NCBI GenBank assembly: GCA_030068075.1
Contig: CM057832.1
Location: forward strand, 81,838,002-81,902,001
Direction of reading: 5' to 3'
DNA from: Paguma larvata
Lineage: Eukaryota; Chordata; Mammalia; Carnivora; Viverridae
Length of the DNA: 64,000 nucleotides
Below, piece after piece: positions 12,501 to 23,479 of this stretch; position 1 is the first letter of the stretch, and each line of letters opens with the position of its first letter. The position numbers and the translations under genes were made by a program. The notes under the pieces are model-generated. The model saw nothing but the letters and a program-made list of their open reading frames with translations. It made no database searches and was not told the origin of the DNA.

Positions 12501-14390
12501 GGTGGGCCTAGTGGAAATTCATCATAAGCTGGAAGTTTCACATTCAGAATTGAACAGGAACATGGCCAAAAGGGTGCAAATAAGATGCTCCAGCAACTCC
12601 CAGACCACCATTATCTACCACTATCTCATTTTCTCTGCCTCAGCTCATACCTGCGTAGGGAGGATCCCTATGTCCACCTGACAGGAGAGGGAAGTCTGAA
12701 TTTGATTTAAGGATGGGCACAAGCTGCAAATGGTTTGCTGCTGCACTGCAGCTTTGCACTTAAGTGGCCCTGAAACAGATGTAGGGGAAATCATCCCAAT
12801 GGGCAAAGCTTTGGAAGGTGGATCTGGTATCCCCATAGTGTTAAAAGAGATTTGGATATAAGACTATAGATGGATATGGGTAGTGGTGGATGGTCAGTGG
12901 TTTTCCAGGAGTTTAGAGGAGGAAAGAATATTAGAAACAGGGAGATTGGGGGAAGTAACAGGCACGGGGATGGACCTATGAGAGTAGGCAAGAAGTTTGA
13001 AGGCCTTTGTATCACTTTCTATTTCTCATAAGAAAATCTTCATGGAAGAGGCAATAGACAGAATGACTTGAGCAGTTGATATCAGCCAGACTAATTGGTC
13101 ACTGCATTTTTAGCATGCAGGCTCCTAAATAGAGCATCCTTGGTGACAGGGATGGGAAACACTACCTGGACCCAACAGCATGGGCTCTCACTCACCAATG
13201 CTGATGTAGCTCTTGTTGCTGCTGAGGGTCCAACCTACTAACCTGTCCACCCTGAGCCTCTGATACAGCACTGTTGTTCAAAACCAATTAGCCACCGTGG
13301 ACAACCCTTCACTCTAAATGAACTCTTCCAGTTCATTTTAACTGGAATTGACACATATTCCAGGTATGGGTTTGCCTTTCCTGATGGAAGGGCATACTTT
13401 TAGATATCTTAAACCATACTTTTAGATATCTTAAAGTGTTTTGTTCACTGAAACAGAATATCATAAAATACTGCCTGGGACAAGGGACTCACATCAAAGA
13501 AGGTATGACAGTGAGCACATGTCCAAAGGCCCACTTGTCCTATCACATACCACACTATTCAGAAGCCATCAGCTTAAAAGGAAGTGGAGAAGCCTTTTGA
13601 AGGTATGGCTAAGGTGTCATTTTGGAGGTGGTAAACCTGTGACCATGGAGACTATCTGGTAGGTTGTGGTACACACTCTGAATTCATTGACACAGCTCTC
13701 TTTTTAGTAGGTGGAAGACTTGAGTGTGGAAACCAAGGGTTGGAAATAGAAGTAGCCCTACTTACCATCACTCACAGTGACCTACTTGGAGGACTTTCTA
13801 CTTGTATTTCTGCAACTGCAAGCCTTTTTTTCTTTTTTTTTTTTTTAATGTTCCCAGAGGCAGAGTACTTCCACAGGGGACACAGCAAGAATCCTATTAT
13901 GTTGTAAGCTATGACTGTCACCTAGCCACTTTGGGTTCTGATTGCCAAGATATTGCAGACCAGGAAATGAGTCATCATCCCAGCAGGAGTAATTGACCTT
14001 GATGTTAAGAGAAGATAAGGCTGTTCTTACATAACAGGGGGCTGGGAAGAGTGCCTTTGATTCCCAGGTGATTTAATGGGGATATTTATTGGTTCTCTTT
14101 TGTACAATTTTGATAGTAAATGGGCAAATACTGCAGCTACAGTCTGAGAAGGGCATGTCAACCAGGATTTAGACCTCTTGGGGTGAGACTCTTGAGACCT
14201 CACCTGGTAAACCACCAAGATCTAAAGAGGTTCTAGCAGAGGGTAAGAGGAGTCTAGAATGAATAATAAAGAGGTCACTGAATACCAAATGTGTCCCCAT
14301 GACCAGCTGTAAAGGCACAAGTCCTAATTTGTTTCAGTGACTGTCCTCTTTAAAGGTTCCCCAGGAAAAGGCAGAAACTAGAAAGAATCT
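9589..14390 (+). pseudogene. Degraded ERV-L-type internal region (gag-pol remnants)
   Basis: Old proviral interior with coding remnants scattered over all three plus frames. A gag-like piece lies at 10,328-10,522 (contains KKLQDLANLYQQEV). A protease/RT junction piece lies at about 11,378-11,566. The RT palm lies at 11,733-11,957, where the YxDD box reads SIDD in this copy (LVHSIDDILVFG). RNase H/connection-like sequence follows at about 12,030-12,700. Integrase-core-like sequence lies at about 13,150-13,660 (contains ILTGIDTYS and GFAFPDGRAYF in one frame). Frames change between pieces, and stops, a 22-bp tandem duplication at 13,393-13,435 and a poly-T run at 13,835-13,846 break them further, so nothing intact is encoded. 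No envelope-like frame lies between integrase and the 3' LTR, which fits ERV-L. Confidence 0.75.
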
Positions 14391-14874
14391 TGTGGGAGTT
14401 ATTTCTAGAAGGAATGGCCTCAGTTTACGGTTTTGGGTGGCAAGGAGTGGTTTCTCGTGGATCTGTGGTATGCCCAGATCTTCTGTTAGGACTGAGGTAC
14501 TTACTTCTCCAGCTACCACAAGTATGGTTCCTGAACATTCAGAGCTGAGTCCATTTAATGGACATGCCCTCAGCCAGACAAAGGTATTTCACCCGTTTAC
14601 ATCCTTTCTTTAGGGATAACCTGCATTCAGCGATTGGTCAAAGCATGGGGACACATGTCTGCCTCTTTTTGTCTCAATGTATGGTGCTCTGATGGACCAT
14701 TCCAGCTTCTAGCCCCTGTGGAATAGTTCAAGGCTGTAGTTACAGTGTTGTAGTTCAACTTTTCCATTTGCCCAATCCCATTTCCCCTGCTCCCTCAAAG
14801 GAATTATTCCCAATTAATTCCCTTCATACAGATCTTCATCCCAAAGTCTGTTTCCTGAAAAAGCCAAACTATAA
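14391..14874 (+). repeat. 3' LTR of degraded ERV-L-type provirus
   Basis: It contains CTCCCTCAAAGGAATTATTCCC, an eroded polyadenylation signal region (AATTAATTCCC) and the terminal CATCCCAAAGTCTGTTTCCTG...CAAACTATAATA. The end matches the 5' copy in layout. The left boundary is not visible and is set approximately. Confidence 0.5.
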
Positions 14875-15245
14875 TACATAAACAATCTGTAAAACATAAG
14901 GTATGCCTACTGCTCACAGTCATTGTAGGCTGAGTTCTGTTAAATTCAATTTTTATAGAGGGACCTTTCCTGACATTGTTGTTGGACTTTAAGTATGCCC
15001 TACATGCATTCCAGGAGTCCTCTGTCCCCTTATTACATTAATTAGAGACACAGAAATTCTCTGAATTCCCAGCTGTAGGAAAAGTGTTTGTTGAGGAAGA
15101 CATCATCTTGATGTGGATTTGCATTTTTCTGTGTGTTTATTTGGTGGCCATGCCAGCTGTCATTTTCAGCTGCTTTGAGTTGGCCCATGTTGTCATTGCC
15201 CTCTGGATGCCATTAGAGAAAAATTTATTTCATTATTGTGTGCCT
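14875..15245. other. Unannotated DNA
   Basis: AT-rich sequence right of the provirus with no recognised element. Confidence 0.35.
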
Positions 15246-15445
15246 ACTGTGCTGGTTAGATATTTGCACACAGATTGTTTCATCTTGTTTTTGAAACAAG
15301 ATTGTGAACTAGACATGATGTCTAATTAGCAGATGAGGAAGACTGAAACTCACAGAGGTTGAATATCTTTTCAATAGAGCTAGCTAGCTCATTATAATAG
15401 TCGAGATTCAAAGCTACATCCTGACTGCAGGTCTCTATTCTCTTC
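15246..15445 (-). mobile_element. MIR/L2-like fragment, antisense
   Basis: AGATGAGGAAGACTGAAACTCACAGAGGTTGAATATC is a diverged reversed MIR core ('cagatgaggaaactgaggctcagagaggtt'). A small perfect hairpin (ATCTTGTTT / AAACAAGAT, 15,282-15,302) lies at its left end. Confidence 0.6.
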
Positions 15446-16810
15446 TCACCTTCATAAGGTAGTCACGCCATGTGTGTGGACTCCTACCTGGTGCCTGGAC
15501 CACACCTGAGTGACCTTCTATGTTAAATAATCACCTGTAATGAACTAGAGTCTATTGAAAAATCTTTGAAAGTTTCCATATTCCTTTTATAACTGACATG
15601 GACCCACTCTCAGTGATGGACACTGTTTTCTCCAATTTTGGCGGGCCCTCCAATCCTGGTTGGGAAGTTGTATCACCGTTCTGGCTTAACTTTTTCCTCT
15701 TACACGAGGATAGCCCAGGGAAGTGCTCATTTGTGAAGAACCTTAAATAGGTAGTGGAGAAGCTCAGCACTGTTTGTTTGTTTTCTTCTACAGTCAGTAT
15801 GGCTGGGAAAGTCACTCTGTTAATCACAGTGTAGATTTGTAGTCTTTGACTGGGAAAAGGCTTGCTGGTGAAGTCTGATACTGAAAAGTAATCTTCTTCA
15901 GGAAATGAGTACCAAAGAGCTGTTATTCTGTGTAATAACAAAGAAACAGTAAGAATCCCAAGAGAGAAAGTCCTTTGGCAACTGATGGACAGTGGTCATT
16001 ATTATCTGAGCACACAAATAAAAATACCTTCAAACCTGGAAGAGTGGGTTTCTGTGTTTTAAATATAGATTCTTGTTTTTCAAATGGGACTGTTTCCAAA
16101 TGACCTCCTGATCTCCTGGGGTAGAGTTAACAATTGAAGGCAGTTGTGAGGTGGAGGGAAATGAAATGAGGCTAGCATTGGTGGAAACTGCAGAATGTAT
16201 CTTCTGGAGTTTTGTATTTGAAACAAAGGATCTTCAGGTATACATCCATGAATATGTAGCAGCAAATGTATTGCATCCAACTAATATTTGGTGGCAAATT
16301 GTCATCAGTGTCATTCATTGGGTTAGTGTAGAAGGCTCATCAGGACTCATAATGAGGCTGGTCCCTTTGGAAGATGATATGGGGCAAAATATATAAGGCC
16401 TGCCTTATGATGCTGAAAACTCCATGTGATGATTCACTTTAAAAACACCTATGAATTTTTTCAAGAAAGAAATCACTTTGCCATACTGCCTCCCATCTGT
16501 GGAAGTCTATCATTTGGCCTATGGAACTAAACTCAAGAAACCAGCTGGTGCGAATGACCTGACCAGGATGGCAGATTCCTTGGCCCTTCTTCAGAATGCA
16601 TTTGAAAAAAAGAGAGGATGATTTTTGCCATTAGCCCTGAAAGTGTGACCTTTTTATGTGGCTTCCAGGAAAAGAGATGATAGAGAGATAACCCCCATTA
16701 TTTCCATATATGAATTTTGCCTTGATGTTCCTAAAAGATTTGAAAATTATGTATTGTTTCAAACTGATCTATTTAAATAGCACCAAAAACATAAAAAAAA
16801 ATAAAGTTCT
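15446..16810. other. Unannotated unique DNA
   Basis: No repeat family recognised. Open frames of 129 codons (minus) and 81 codons (plus) have no family resemblance and no splice context. Confidence 0.4.
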
Positions 16811-17021
16811 GCAGCACCTGGGTGGCTCAGTTGGTTGAGTGTCCGACTTCAGCTCAGGTCATGATCTCATGGTTTGTGAGTTCAAGCCCTGTGTCGGGCT
16901 GACAGCTTGGAGGCCGGAGCCTGCTTCGGGTTCTGTGTCTCCCTCTCTCTCTGCCCCTCCCCTGCTTGCTCTCTCTGTCTCTCTCTCTCTCTCTCTCTCA
17001 AAAATAAATAAACGTTAAAAA
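16811..17021 (+). mobile_element. CanSINE (SINEC_Fc-like), sense
   Basis: Full-length: CACCTGGGTGGCTCAGTTGG head, CTCAGGTCATGATCTCATGG, CTCTCTCTGCCCCTCCCCTG, CTCAAAAATAAATAAACG tail. AAAGTTCT flanks it at 16,803-16,810 and 17,022-17,029 as a target-site duplication. Confidence 0.96.
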
Positions 17022-17029
17022 AAAGTTCT

Positions 17030-17889
17030 TTCTTTTACGTTGTCACACGTATCATGTTTTTACTGCAACACAACTATCTTAAAAAAGGACTCCCTTCAGC
17101 CTTCTTTCTTTCTTTTTTTCTCATTTCTATCTAGGATTTTTTCTTTCGGGAAAGTTTCAGGTTTAAAGAAAACCTTTTTTTATAACTAGTTATTTAAACT
17201 AAAGCTCCTTTTTCAGATAAAAAAGGGGCCTTTTGAGTGTTATTAAATGTTAAAAAAAATCCTTAAAATGTGTATTGATTCATTGGTTCAATGTGTGTCG
17301 AGTGGTAACTCTGCCTCAGGCACCATTCCAGGTCCTGGGTGCTAGCCTACGGGAAGAAAAGTGCTAGAAACACACTAGGAATTTGAAAAATTGTTAAACT
17401 GCCCTCTACATCAGCTTCTGGCCTTTGAATGACTGGAATTGCTACTGGAGGTGATAGGGAGGGAAATGAGTGCTGTTGATAAACTATAACATTTTGCTGT
17501 GTGTGTAGTTTAATTAGGATCTTGCTTCAGAGATGTATTCAAATGTGTAAACAGAAATCTCTGAACTAAAAACATATTGAGTAATCTGAAAGAATGCACT
17601 TTCTTAAACTCTTATGGAGTCTGCTTCCCTAAAAATAATTTCCCAGTCTAAGAATCTTGACTAATTAAAAATGGTATAGCTGCGTAAAAATTATTAGTTT
17701 TGATTGTAAGCAACAGAAACCGATGCCAGATAGCTGAGTTGGGAGGCAGAGGAGTCTTACTCTAGGAGTTTCCTCAGGACAGTACAGCTGAACCTTAGGA
17801 ATAAAATAAATGAAGGACTCACTGCCGAAATCTTCTCCGTCTGTCATCTCTTCTCTTGTCTGTGTTGACTTCCTTCTCTCCCTTTGCAG
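17030..17889. other. Unique DNA upstream of the candidate exon
   Basis: AT-rich, ending in the polypyrimidine tract of the candidate acceptor. No repeat recognised. Confidence 0.4.
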
Positions 17890-18002
17890 ACTGGCTTCCC
17901 CAGCTTTGCCATTTCAACTGGTTGGAAACCACGACTATGGAAAGCCTCCTGTTTTGTTTGATACAGACCCTCAAGCAAAACAGATAGAGACTATCACTCA
18001 AG
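17890..18002 (+). CDS. Candidate internal coding exon, gene not recognised
   Basis: This is the only segment that looks like a host protein-coding exon. It follows a pyrimidine-rich run ending TTCTCTCCCTTTGCAG (AG at 17,888-17,889) and ends CAAG just before a consensus donor GTAAGA at 18,003. The exon is 113 bp: one base completing a codon, 37 codons, then one base of a split codon. Only this frame is open across it; the other two hit a stop. The translation contains LVGNHDYGKPPVLFDTDP and then QAKQIETITQ, a mixed polar composition without low complexity, unlike the repeat-derived frames nearby. GNHD occurs in calcineurin-like metallophosphoesterases, but four residues are far too few to assign that family. 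No partner exon was recognised in the window, so flanking introns would be at least 17 kb and 45 kb. It could be a chance or untranslated exon. The splice signals are seen directly; coding status is inferred. Confidence 0.5.
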
Positions 18003-18261
18003 GTAAGAACTCCCATTTCTCTGACCCGTATTGGGTCACAAGATCACCTTGGACCAGTCAGCTGAGCCTGGGTGGGTTGGTGGGGTCATATGCTAGAGCT
18101 GGTAACAGGAGCTCAGGTGTGGTTGGGGGTGGACAAGGCAGGGGGGGCTGGGAGGTCTTCAGGAGAAACTGTGCAGTCAATGGAGTACTTGTCCACAAAA
18201 ATTAAAGCCATTTTATCTCCATTTATTCATTTTACATTTTAAAAAATTGTGTGAAAAAATC

Positions 18262-18352
18262 TGGCAGTAAACTGAGATCGACAAACTATGGCCTGCAGGC
18301 CAAACCCAGCCTGTGGACCATTTTTGTAACTGCCTGTGAACAACATTTAAAA
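18262..18352 (+). mobile_element. DNA-transposon (hAT-type) end fragment
   Basis: GATCGACAAACTATGGCCTGCAGGCCAAACCCAGCCTGTGGACC then TTTTTGTAA matches the widespread 'ggcaaactatggcccgcgggccaaat' end sequence of an old mammalian hAT-type element. Only about 90 bp remains. Confidence 0.6.
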
Positions 18353-18364
18353 AGTACTGTTAAA

Positions 18365-18572
18365 GGGGTGCCTGGGTGGCACAGTTGGTTAAGCATCTGA
18401 CTCTTGATCTTGGCTCAGGTCATGATCTTGCAGTTTGTGGGTTTGAGCCCCACATTGAGCTCTGCACTGATATGTGTATTGCCTGCTTGGGATTCTCTCT
18501 CTCCCCTCTGTCTCTGCCCCTCCCCACCTATCCACCCCCCCCTTCTTTCTCTCAAATGAAATTAAAAAAATA
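18365..18572 (+). mobile_element. CanSINE, sense (older variant)
   Basis: GTGCCTGGGTGGCACAGTTGG head and GGCTCAGGTCATGATCTTGC, then a CCCACCTATCCACC-type pyrimidine body and AAATTAAAAAAATAAAAATAA tail. It lies 360 bp downstream of the candidate exon. Diverged from the young consensus. Confidence 0.9.
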
Positions 18573-18655
18573 AAAATAAGTAAAAGCAAAATTTGCTTTC
18601 TAAAACTATATGGGAATATTGATATTAATGTTTCAAAATTAAATTTAAAACAGAT

Positions 18656-18822
18656 TTTTTTTAAACTACTTATTTATTTTTGAGAGAGAGACAGGGTGCA
18701 AGCACGGGAAGGGTAGAGAGAAAGGGAGACACAGAATCTGAAACAGGCTCCAGGCTCTGAGACATGAGATCATGACCTAAGCTGAATTTGGATGCTTAAC
18801 TGACTGAGCCACCCAGGCTCCC
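18656..18822 (-). mobile_element. CanSINE, antisense
   Basis: TTATTTATTTTTGAGAGAGAG, GAAACAGGCTCCAGGCTCTGAG and the head end TGACTGAGCCACCCAGGC. About 50 bp of the middle, between the CAGGCTCTGAG and ATGAGATCATG segments, is missing. Confidence 0.92.
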
Positions 18823-21090
18823 CTGACCATAAATAGATGTTTTGATGTCACATAGATGCCGCTTTGAATGGTCATAGTCCTTATTCAACAGAATAGTACA
18901 ATATGAGTATTGTAAGTATGGACTAAAATCTACATGAATATAGAGACCTACTCTACGCAATCACATTTTATCCAGAGACCATCCTGTTTCAATCTCTCCA
19001 CTCTCGTGTTCTCTCTTTCCTCTCATATTTACGTAAGCTTGTATACACACCATTCGCAAAGCCTCCGAGAGCATGTAAAGAGAAAAATATATAGGCACGA
19101 TCTATATTTATCTGTAACCATATTTTACATCACATACTGCCTACAAAAAAAATCACCCTTGTAATTTTTTTATCGGAAATAAAATCTAGGGGTGAAAAAG
19201 TATATCTTACTGACTTTTTGGTACTTCATTTAACACCTACAGTATAAAGCCCCATTTGGAAAAGATCTTTCTGAAAAAGGGGTTATCTCATCAATCAAGC
19301 ACTTCCTGTGTATGTATTGTAAATAATAAATGTATGCCACATGTGTGGCTGCAGGAACAGGGAAAAAATTCTATTGGCATGCTGAGGAAACACAGCTAAA
19401 ATAACTCCTACCAACCCACTTCATTCCACTCAGCAAAACTTGGCCAAGTCAAATTCATCAATATTGATTTCAGGTTTCATCAGCAGGGACTTTTTGAGCA
19501 AGATTCTTTTAGTTACATTTTCCATTTGACATTTCTCATTAGACTCAAAATGTTCACTGTGTGTAAGTCCTTTCATGTAACTCAAAACTGAGCTCATCAA
19601 GCAACCTTTCCAACAGAAAAAAACAGTGGACGCATTTGCTTCTTGAAAAAGGAAATTTCTTTATTTAGACAGTTGTCCTCTGTCAACCCAGAATCCTGGC
19701 TTCCTCATCATTTTTTCTTTTGGAGTTAAGATTTTATTTGTTTGTTTTTGTTTTTCCTTGGTCACAAAGAAAGATAATGCTGGCAGAGCAATATTGGAAA
19801 TATCACGAGGCACTGATTCTGAGGAATCCCTCTGCTGGCTGTTTAAGAGAATATAATGCTCTTGTCAGGGCTTTAGGAGTAAACCTCGTTTTATTCTCTT
19901 GACTCTAGAATCCAGATCCATTTGTAATCTAAATGACTCTTGTTTTTCTGGAGCTCTCCATGTCTATAGGGTGAGGAATAAATGACCAGGTAGGGCTCAC
20001 CTGTTGAGATGGATGTTAAGTCAGGTTGTATGTTATGCTTATCTTCCTGTTTTATACCCTCCTGACTCCTGCCTTTCTCCAAAGCAGTCCCTATAGTTGT
20101 TGTTTTGTACTCAGAATAAGTATTAGAAAAGAAGCAATAGTAAACTGAGAAATCTAACCCCTTAAAGAGGGGGAATATTTTAAAAACTTACTTTAATGCC
20201 AAAGATAGCTTCTCTGTTTACAGTCATTCACCTCTCTCTGTTAAGAAGCCTCTGTACACTGTCTCTGCTCCTTGGTGTCCTGGAGGTAGGTACTCGATCA
20301 AAACTAGGCCAACTAGCTTTTGGCTCCTATAAATCTGAACCATGGACTGAAATGGTCAGGAGGCCATGACTCCTTGGAGCCACTGTAGGAGTAAATTAAC
20401 TCATGAGAATGGACTTCTGCATAGTTACCAAGACTCTAGAGATGTATTGGTGTCTATCTTTCTCAAGTCTTCACTGTTCAACTATTTCTTTGGTTTCAAT
20501 AAATCACCGTTCTTTTGCTCAAATTTTTCAGAATTGATTTCTGTTGCTTGAAACCAAAACAGATATACTTATCTTTTAGTAACTGGTTCTACATACAAGA
20601 TAATCAATTTATGATTTATTTATATATTTTAATATTAAATAAAAATGATTTAATATTTTTATATGTTGGGAATGGGAAGAATGGAGTGATGGTTTGGGTA
20701 AATATTCACGAACTGAAAATGACTGTATGGTTCAGGTTGTCATGCACTTTGCTGGGGCTGGGTCTGGGTCTATTTTAGCTGTAGAACTCTTCCAGTCAAA
20801 GTCAGAATATTTTTAAAGAACAATTTGCTGAGATTTATGATGACTTATATGCAAACCGGTGGAAGTTCAGCTTTGTAGCTCCTTAACATTCCCCGATCAT
20901 TCTGAACCCGTAATCCCCGGCCCAGCAGTTGGGACTCAGAATCCTTTGTAAGCAAAAGCAAGCAGAAGAGTGTGAGAGAAGGATACTATTTGGGGTACAC
21001 CTCATGCAGCCATCAATGAAACCTAGAGTTTTTTGGTTAAGGAGTTTACTTTCCACAAACATTGTTTATTTCCTTCCCTTTCAGTGTACT
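18823..21090. other. Unannotated AT-rich DNA
   Basis: No exon or repeat family recognised. An AT-rich patch lies at about 20,600-20,670. The longest open frames are 60-87 codons without any family likeness. Confidence 0.4.
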
Positions 21091-21228
21091 TACTTATGAG
21101 ACGTGACTGTATGAAATATTCTTATGGTAAGGTCTGTGTCTTACTCAGCTGTGTCCCTGGTGCCACATGATTCTTGGTGCACAGGGAGCTTCCACAATGA
21201 ATGTTTGTTGAGCAAATGAATATACATA
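21090..21228 (+). mobile_element. L2 3' end, sense
   Basis: GTAAGGTCTGTGTCTTACTCAG and CTGTGTCCCTGGTGCC followed by AATGAATGTTTGTTGAGCAAATGAAT is the standard L2 3' end layout in mutated form. Confidence 0.65.
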
Positions 21229-22550
21229 CCTGGTGTGTTTGTATATATTTGTGTTTATATAGTAGAAAGCACAAACCATCACACCTCAATTGATGTATTA
21301 CTTGAGGTCCTAAAAGGTTTAGGAAAAGAGAATTCTGGTCGGTTGAATCAAATTTTGTGTATAAATGTCAAGTGTTCTTTCAAAGAGTTGCATTATGATT
21401 CCTTTTATGATGGAAATAATCATCCCCAGTGAATCCTCTTGGTGGTTTGAGTTGTCATGCCACAGCTTTGCTTATATCAAAGTACAGGGATAAATACTTC
21501 TCATTTAAACAACGTAACTTACCTGAATATGATCCTCACTGCCCAGAACTCAGTTTTACACTTAGCAAAAATTAAAAGCAGTGGGGGGGTGGGGAGGTAG
21601 AGGAGCAGTCCACCCAGCAAGGGAGGGGCCTGCAGGGGATTTGTTGATTGATTAGCAATCCATATCCTAAGCCAGATGGTAGGACCACCAGAGCTTGTTT
21701 AATTTTTCATCTTAATATATTTCTAGACCTGCAGAACATGTTTCGTAATGAGAAAGTCTCAAAACTTAAAGCAAAACGGAAAGAATTTCAACATTAGATT
21801 GTGGGTATTTCGACCTGTAAAAACTTAACCGCCACACTTAATTATATTTATCAGATTTGACTGTATGTTTTACATAAGTTGGATTCCTAGTTATTTTATT
21901 TTCTGTCACAATGAAAATGAACATCCTAATTGTGAAACCTGGAGCCCACTTTGAATCCCTCATCAAAATGAGGATACTCGTCAAATGTATTCTACTTCAA
22001 AAAATAGGTTTGAAGTCATTGCAGCCTCCTGTTAATAAGAAGAGGCTAATGGAACCCAGTGGCTTAAAAGTACTACTGCGTAGATATTTTGAAAGGAGAT
22101 TTTTAATTATCACAATATCCAATGAGATTAAAAACAGGAAGTTCTTTTTAGGGAAATGGAAACGTAACCTATTTGCGAGAGAAACTTCAGAACATAAGAG
22201 TTTCTGGAACCTTTTTACATAGATATCATTTATTGCTTTTAAACGTTCCTTTTTCTTTCTTTTTTTTTTTTTAAAGCTTTTATGGTTTCATGCCCGAAAC
22301 CAATTAATGACCTCTGTGAAAAGATGAGACACACTGAGTGATGGGGCCACAGGCACTGCTATGACCTAGAGATTGTTTTAGTGACACATTGACACTCAAT
22401 TTAGAGACAGACCTTGTTGCTTTTGAAGGATGGTGTTCTCTCATGCCTGGGAAGAGTTCGGATAATCTTTGATATTCTTGCACTAAAGATTAAATTAAGA
22501 TAAAAGAGCAACCTTTGCGAAGATCATTTTTATCACTTGTAAATTAATGA
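21229..22550. other. Unannotated DNA
   Basis: It contains a G-run (21,584-21,590), a poly-T run (22,259-22,272) and an open frame of 103 codons at 21,911-22,222 that resembles no family known to me. Confidence 0.4.
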
Positions 22551-23226
22551 TAGTATTCATTTCCTGGGGATGCCATAACAAACTACCACAACCTGGGTGG
22601 CTTAAAGTGACAGAAGTGTATTCTCCCACAGTGGTGGAGGTGGGAAGTCAGAAATCGAGGTGAGGGCAGGGTGAGTTCCCTCAGAGGGCCTCAAGGGAGA
22701 GTCTTCTCTGTGCCTCTCCTAGCTTCCGATTGTTGCTGGCAATCATTGGTGTCTTTTAGCAGGAAGCCTTATAACTTCAATCTCTGTCCTTATTTGACAT
22801 TCTCCCTGGGTGTTCATACTATCTTCTTTTAAAGATACTGGCCATATTGTATTAAGGACTCACTCTATCCAGGATGACTTCATCTTAACTAATTACATCT
22901 GTGGTGACCCTCTTTTCACAGAAGATCACAATATGATGTACTGGGGTTTAGGATGTCATCATATCTTTTTTTTAAAGTTTATTTATTTCGAAAAAGAAAG
23001 AGAACCCATGTGTGCGCATGTGTGTGCAAGTGGGGGAGGGGCAGAGAGAGGGGGAGAGAATCCTCAGCAGGCTCCATGCAGTGTCAGTGCAGAGCCTGTC
23101 ATGGCGCTCAATCCCATGAGCTGGGGGATCATGACCTGAGCCAAAATCAAGTCTGACACTTAACAAACTGAGCCACTCAGGTGCCCCCAGCATATCTTTT
23201 GAAGTGACAGAATTCAACCCACAACA
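22551..23226 (-). mobile_element. MaLR (MLT1/MST-type) LTR, antisense, split by a SINE
   Basis: TTTCCTGGGGATGCCATAACAAACTACCAC, CTGGGTGGCTTAAAGTGACAGAAG and ...GTGGTGGAGGTGGGAAGTC are the reversed 3' end of a MaLR LTR. The other end, GTTTAGGATGTCATCATATC...AATTCAACCCACAACA, is beyond an inserted CanSINE. A 10-bp duplication CATATCTTTT (22,960-22,969 and 23,191-23,200) marks that insertion. Confidence 0.75.
22970..23190 (-). mobile_element. CanSINE, antisense, inside MaLR LTR
   Basis: AAAGTTTATTTATTTCGAAAAAG, GTGGGGGAGGGGCAGAGAGAG and GAGCCACTCAGGTGCCCCC. Flanked by CATATCTTTT on both sides, so it is younger than the LTR around it. Confidence 0.95.
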
Positions 23227-23244
23227 CTAATTATTTATAATTAT

Positions 23245-23306
23245 TAAAAAAATTTTTTAATGTTTATTTTTGAGAGAGAGAGTATGCACATAAAAGTGGA
23301 GGAGGG

Positions 23307-23352
<46 letters not shown>

Positions 23353-23479
23353 TCTGAAGCAGGCTCCAGGCTCTGAGCCATCAGCACACAGCCCCATGCA
23401 GGGCTCAAACCCATCAACTGTGAGATCGTGACTTGAGCTGAAGTCAGATGCTTAACCGACTGAGCCACCCCGGCACCCC
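23245..23479 (-). mobile_element. CanSINE, antisense, with internal CA microsatellite
   Basis: TTTTTTAATGTTTATTTTTGAGAG, GGAGGAGGGGCAC then a pure (CA) run, GAATCTGAAGCAGGCTCC and CTGAGCCACCCCGGCACCCC. The dinucleotide run replaces the usual GA-rich body. Confidence 0.95.
23308..23349. repeat. (CA)21 microsatellite
   Basis: Forty-two uninterrupted bases of CA within the preceding SINE. Perfect and long enough to be length-variable between individuals. Confidence 0.97.

Noticed and set aside
15552..15941. 129-codon minus-strand open frame
   Set aside because: Composition looks random and no splice sites bound it.
16811..16890. tRNA-like sequence at SINE heads
   Set aside because: It has A- and B-box-like words but is the diverged SINE promoter region, not a functional tRNA gene.
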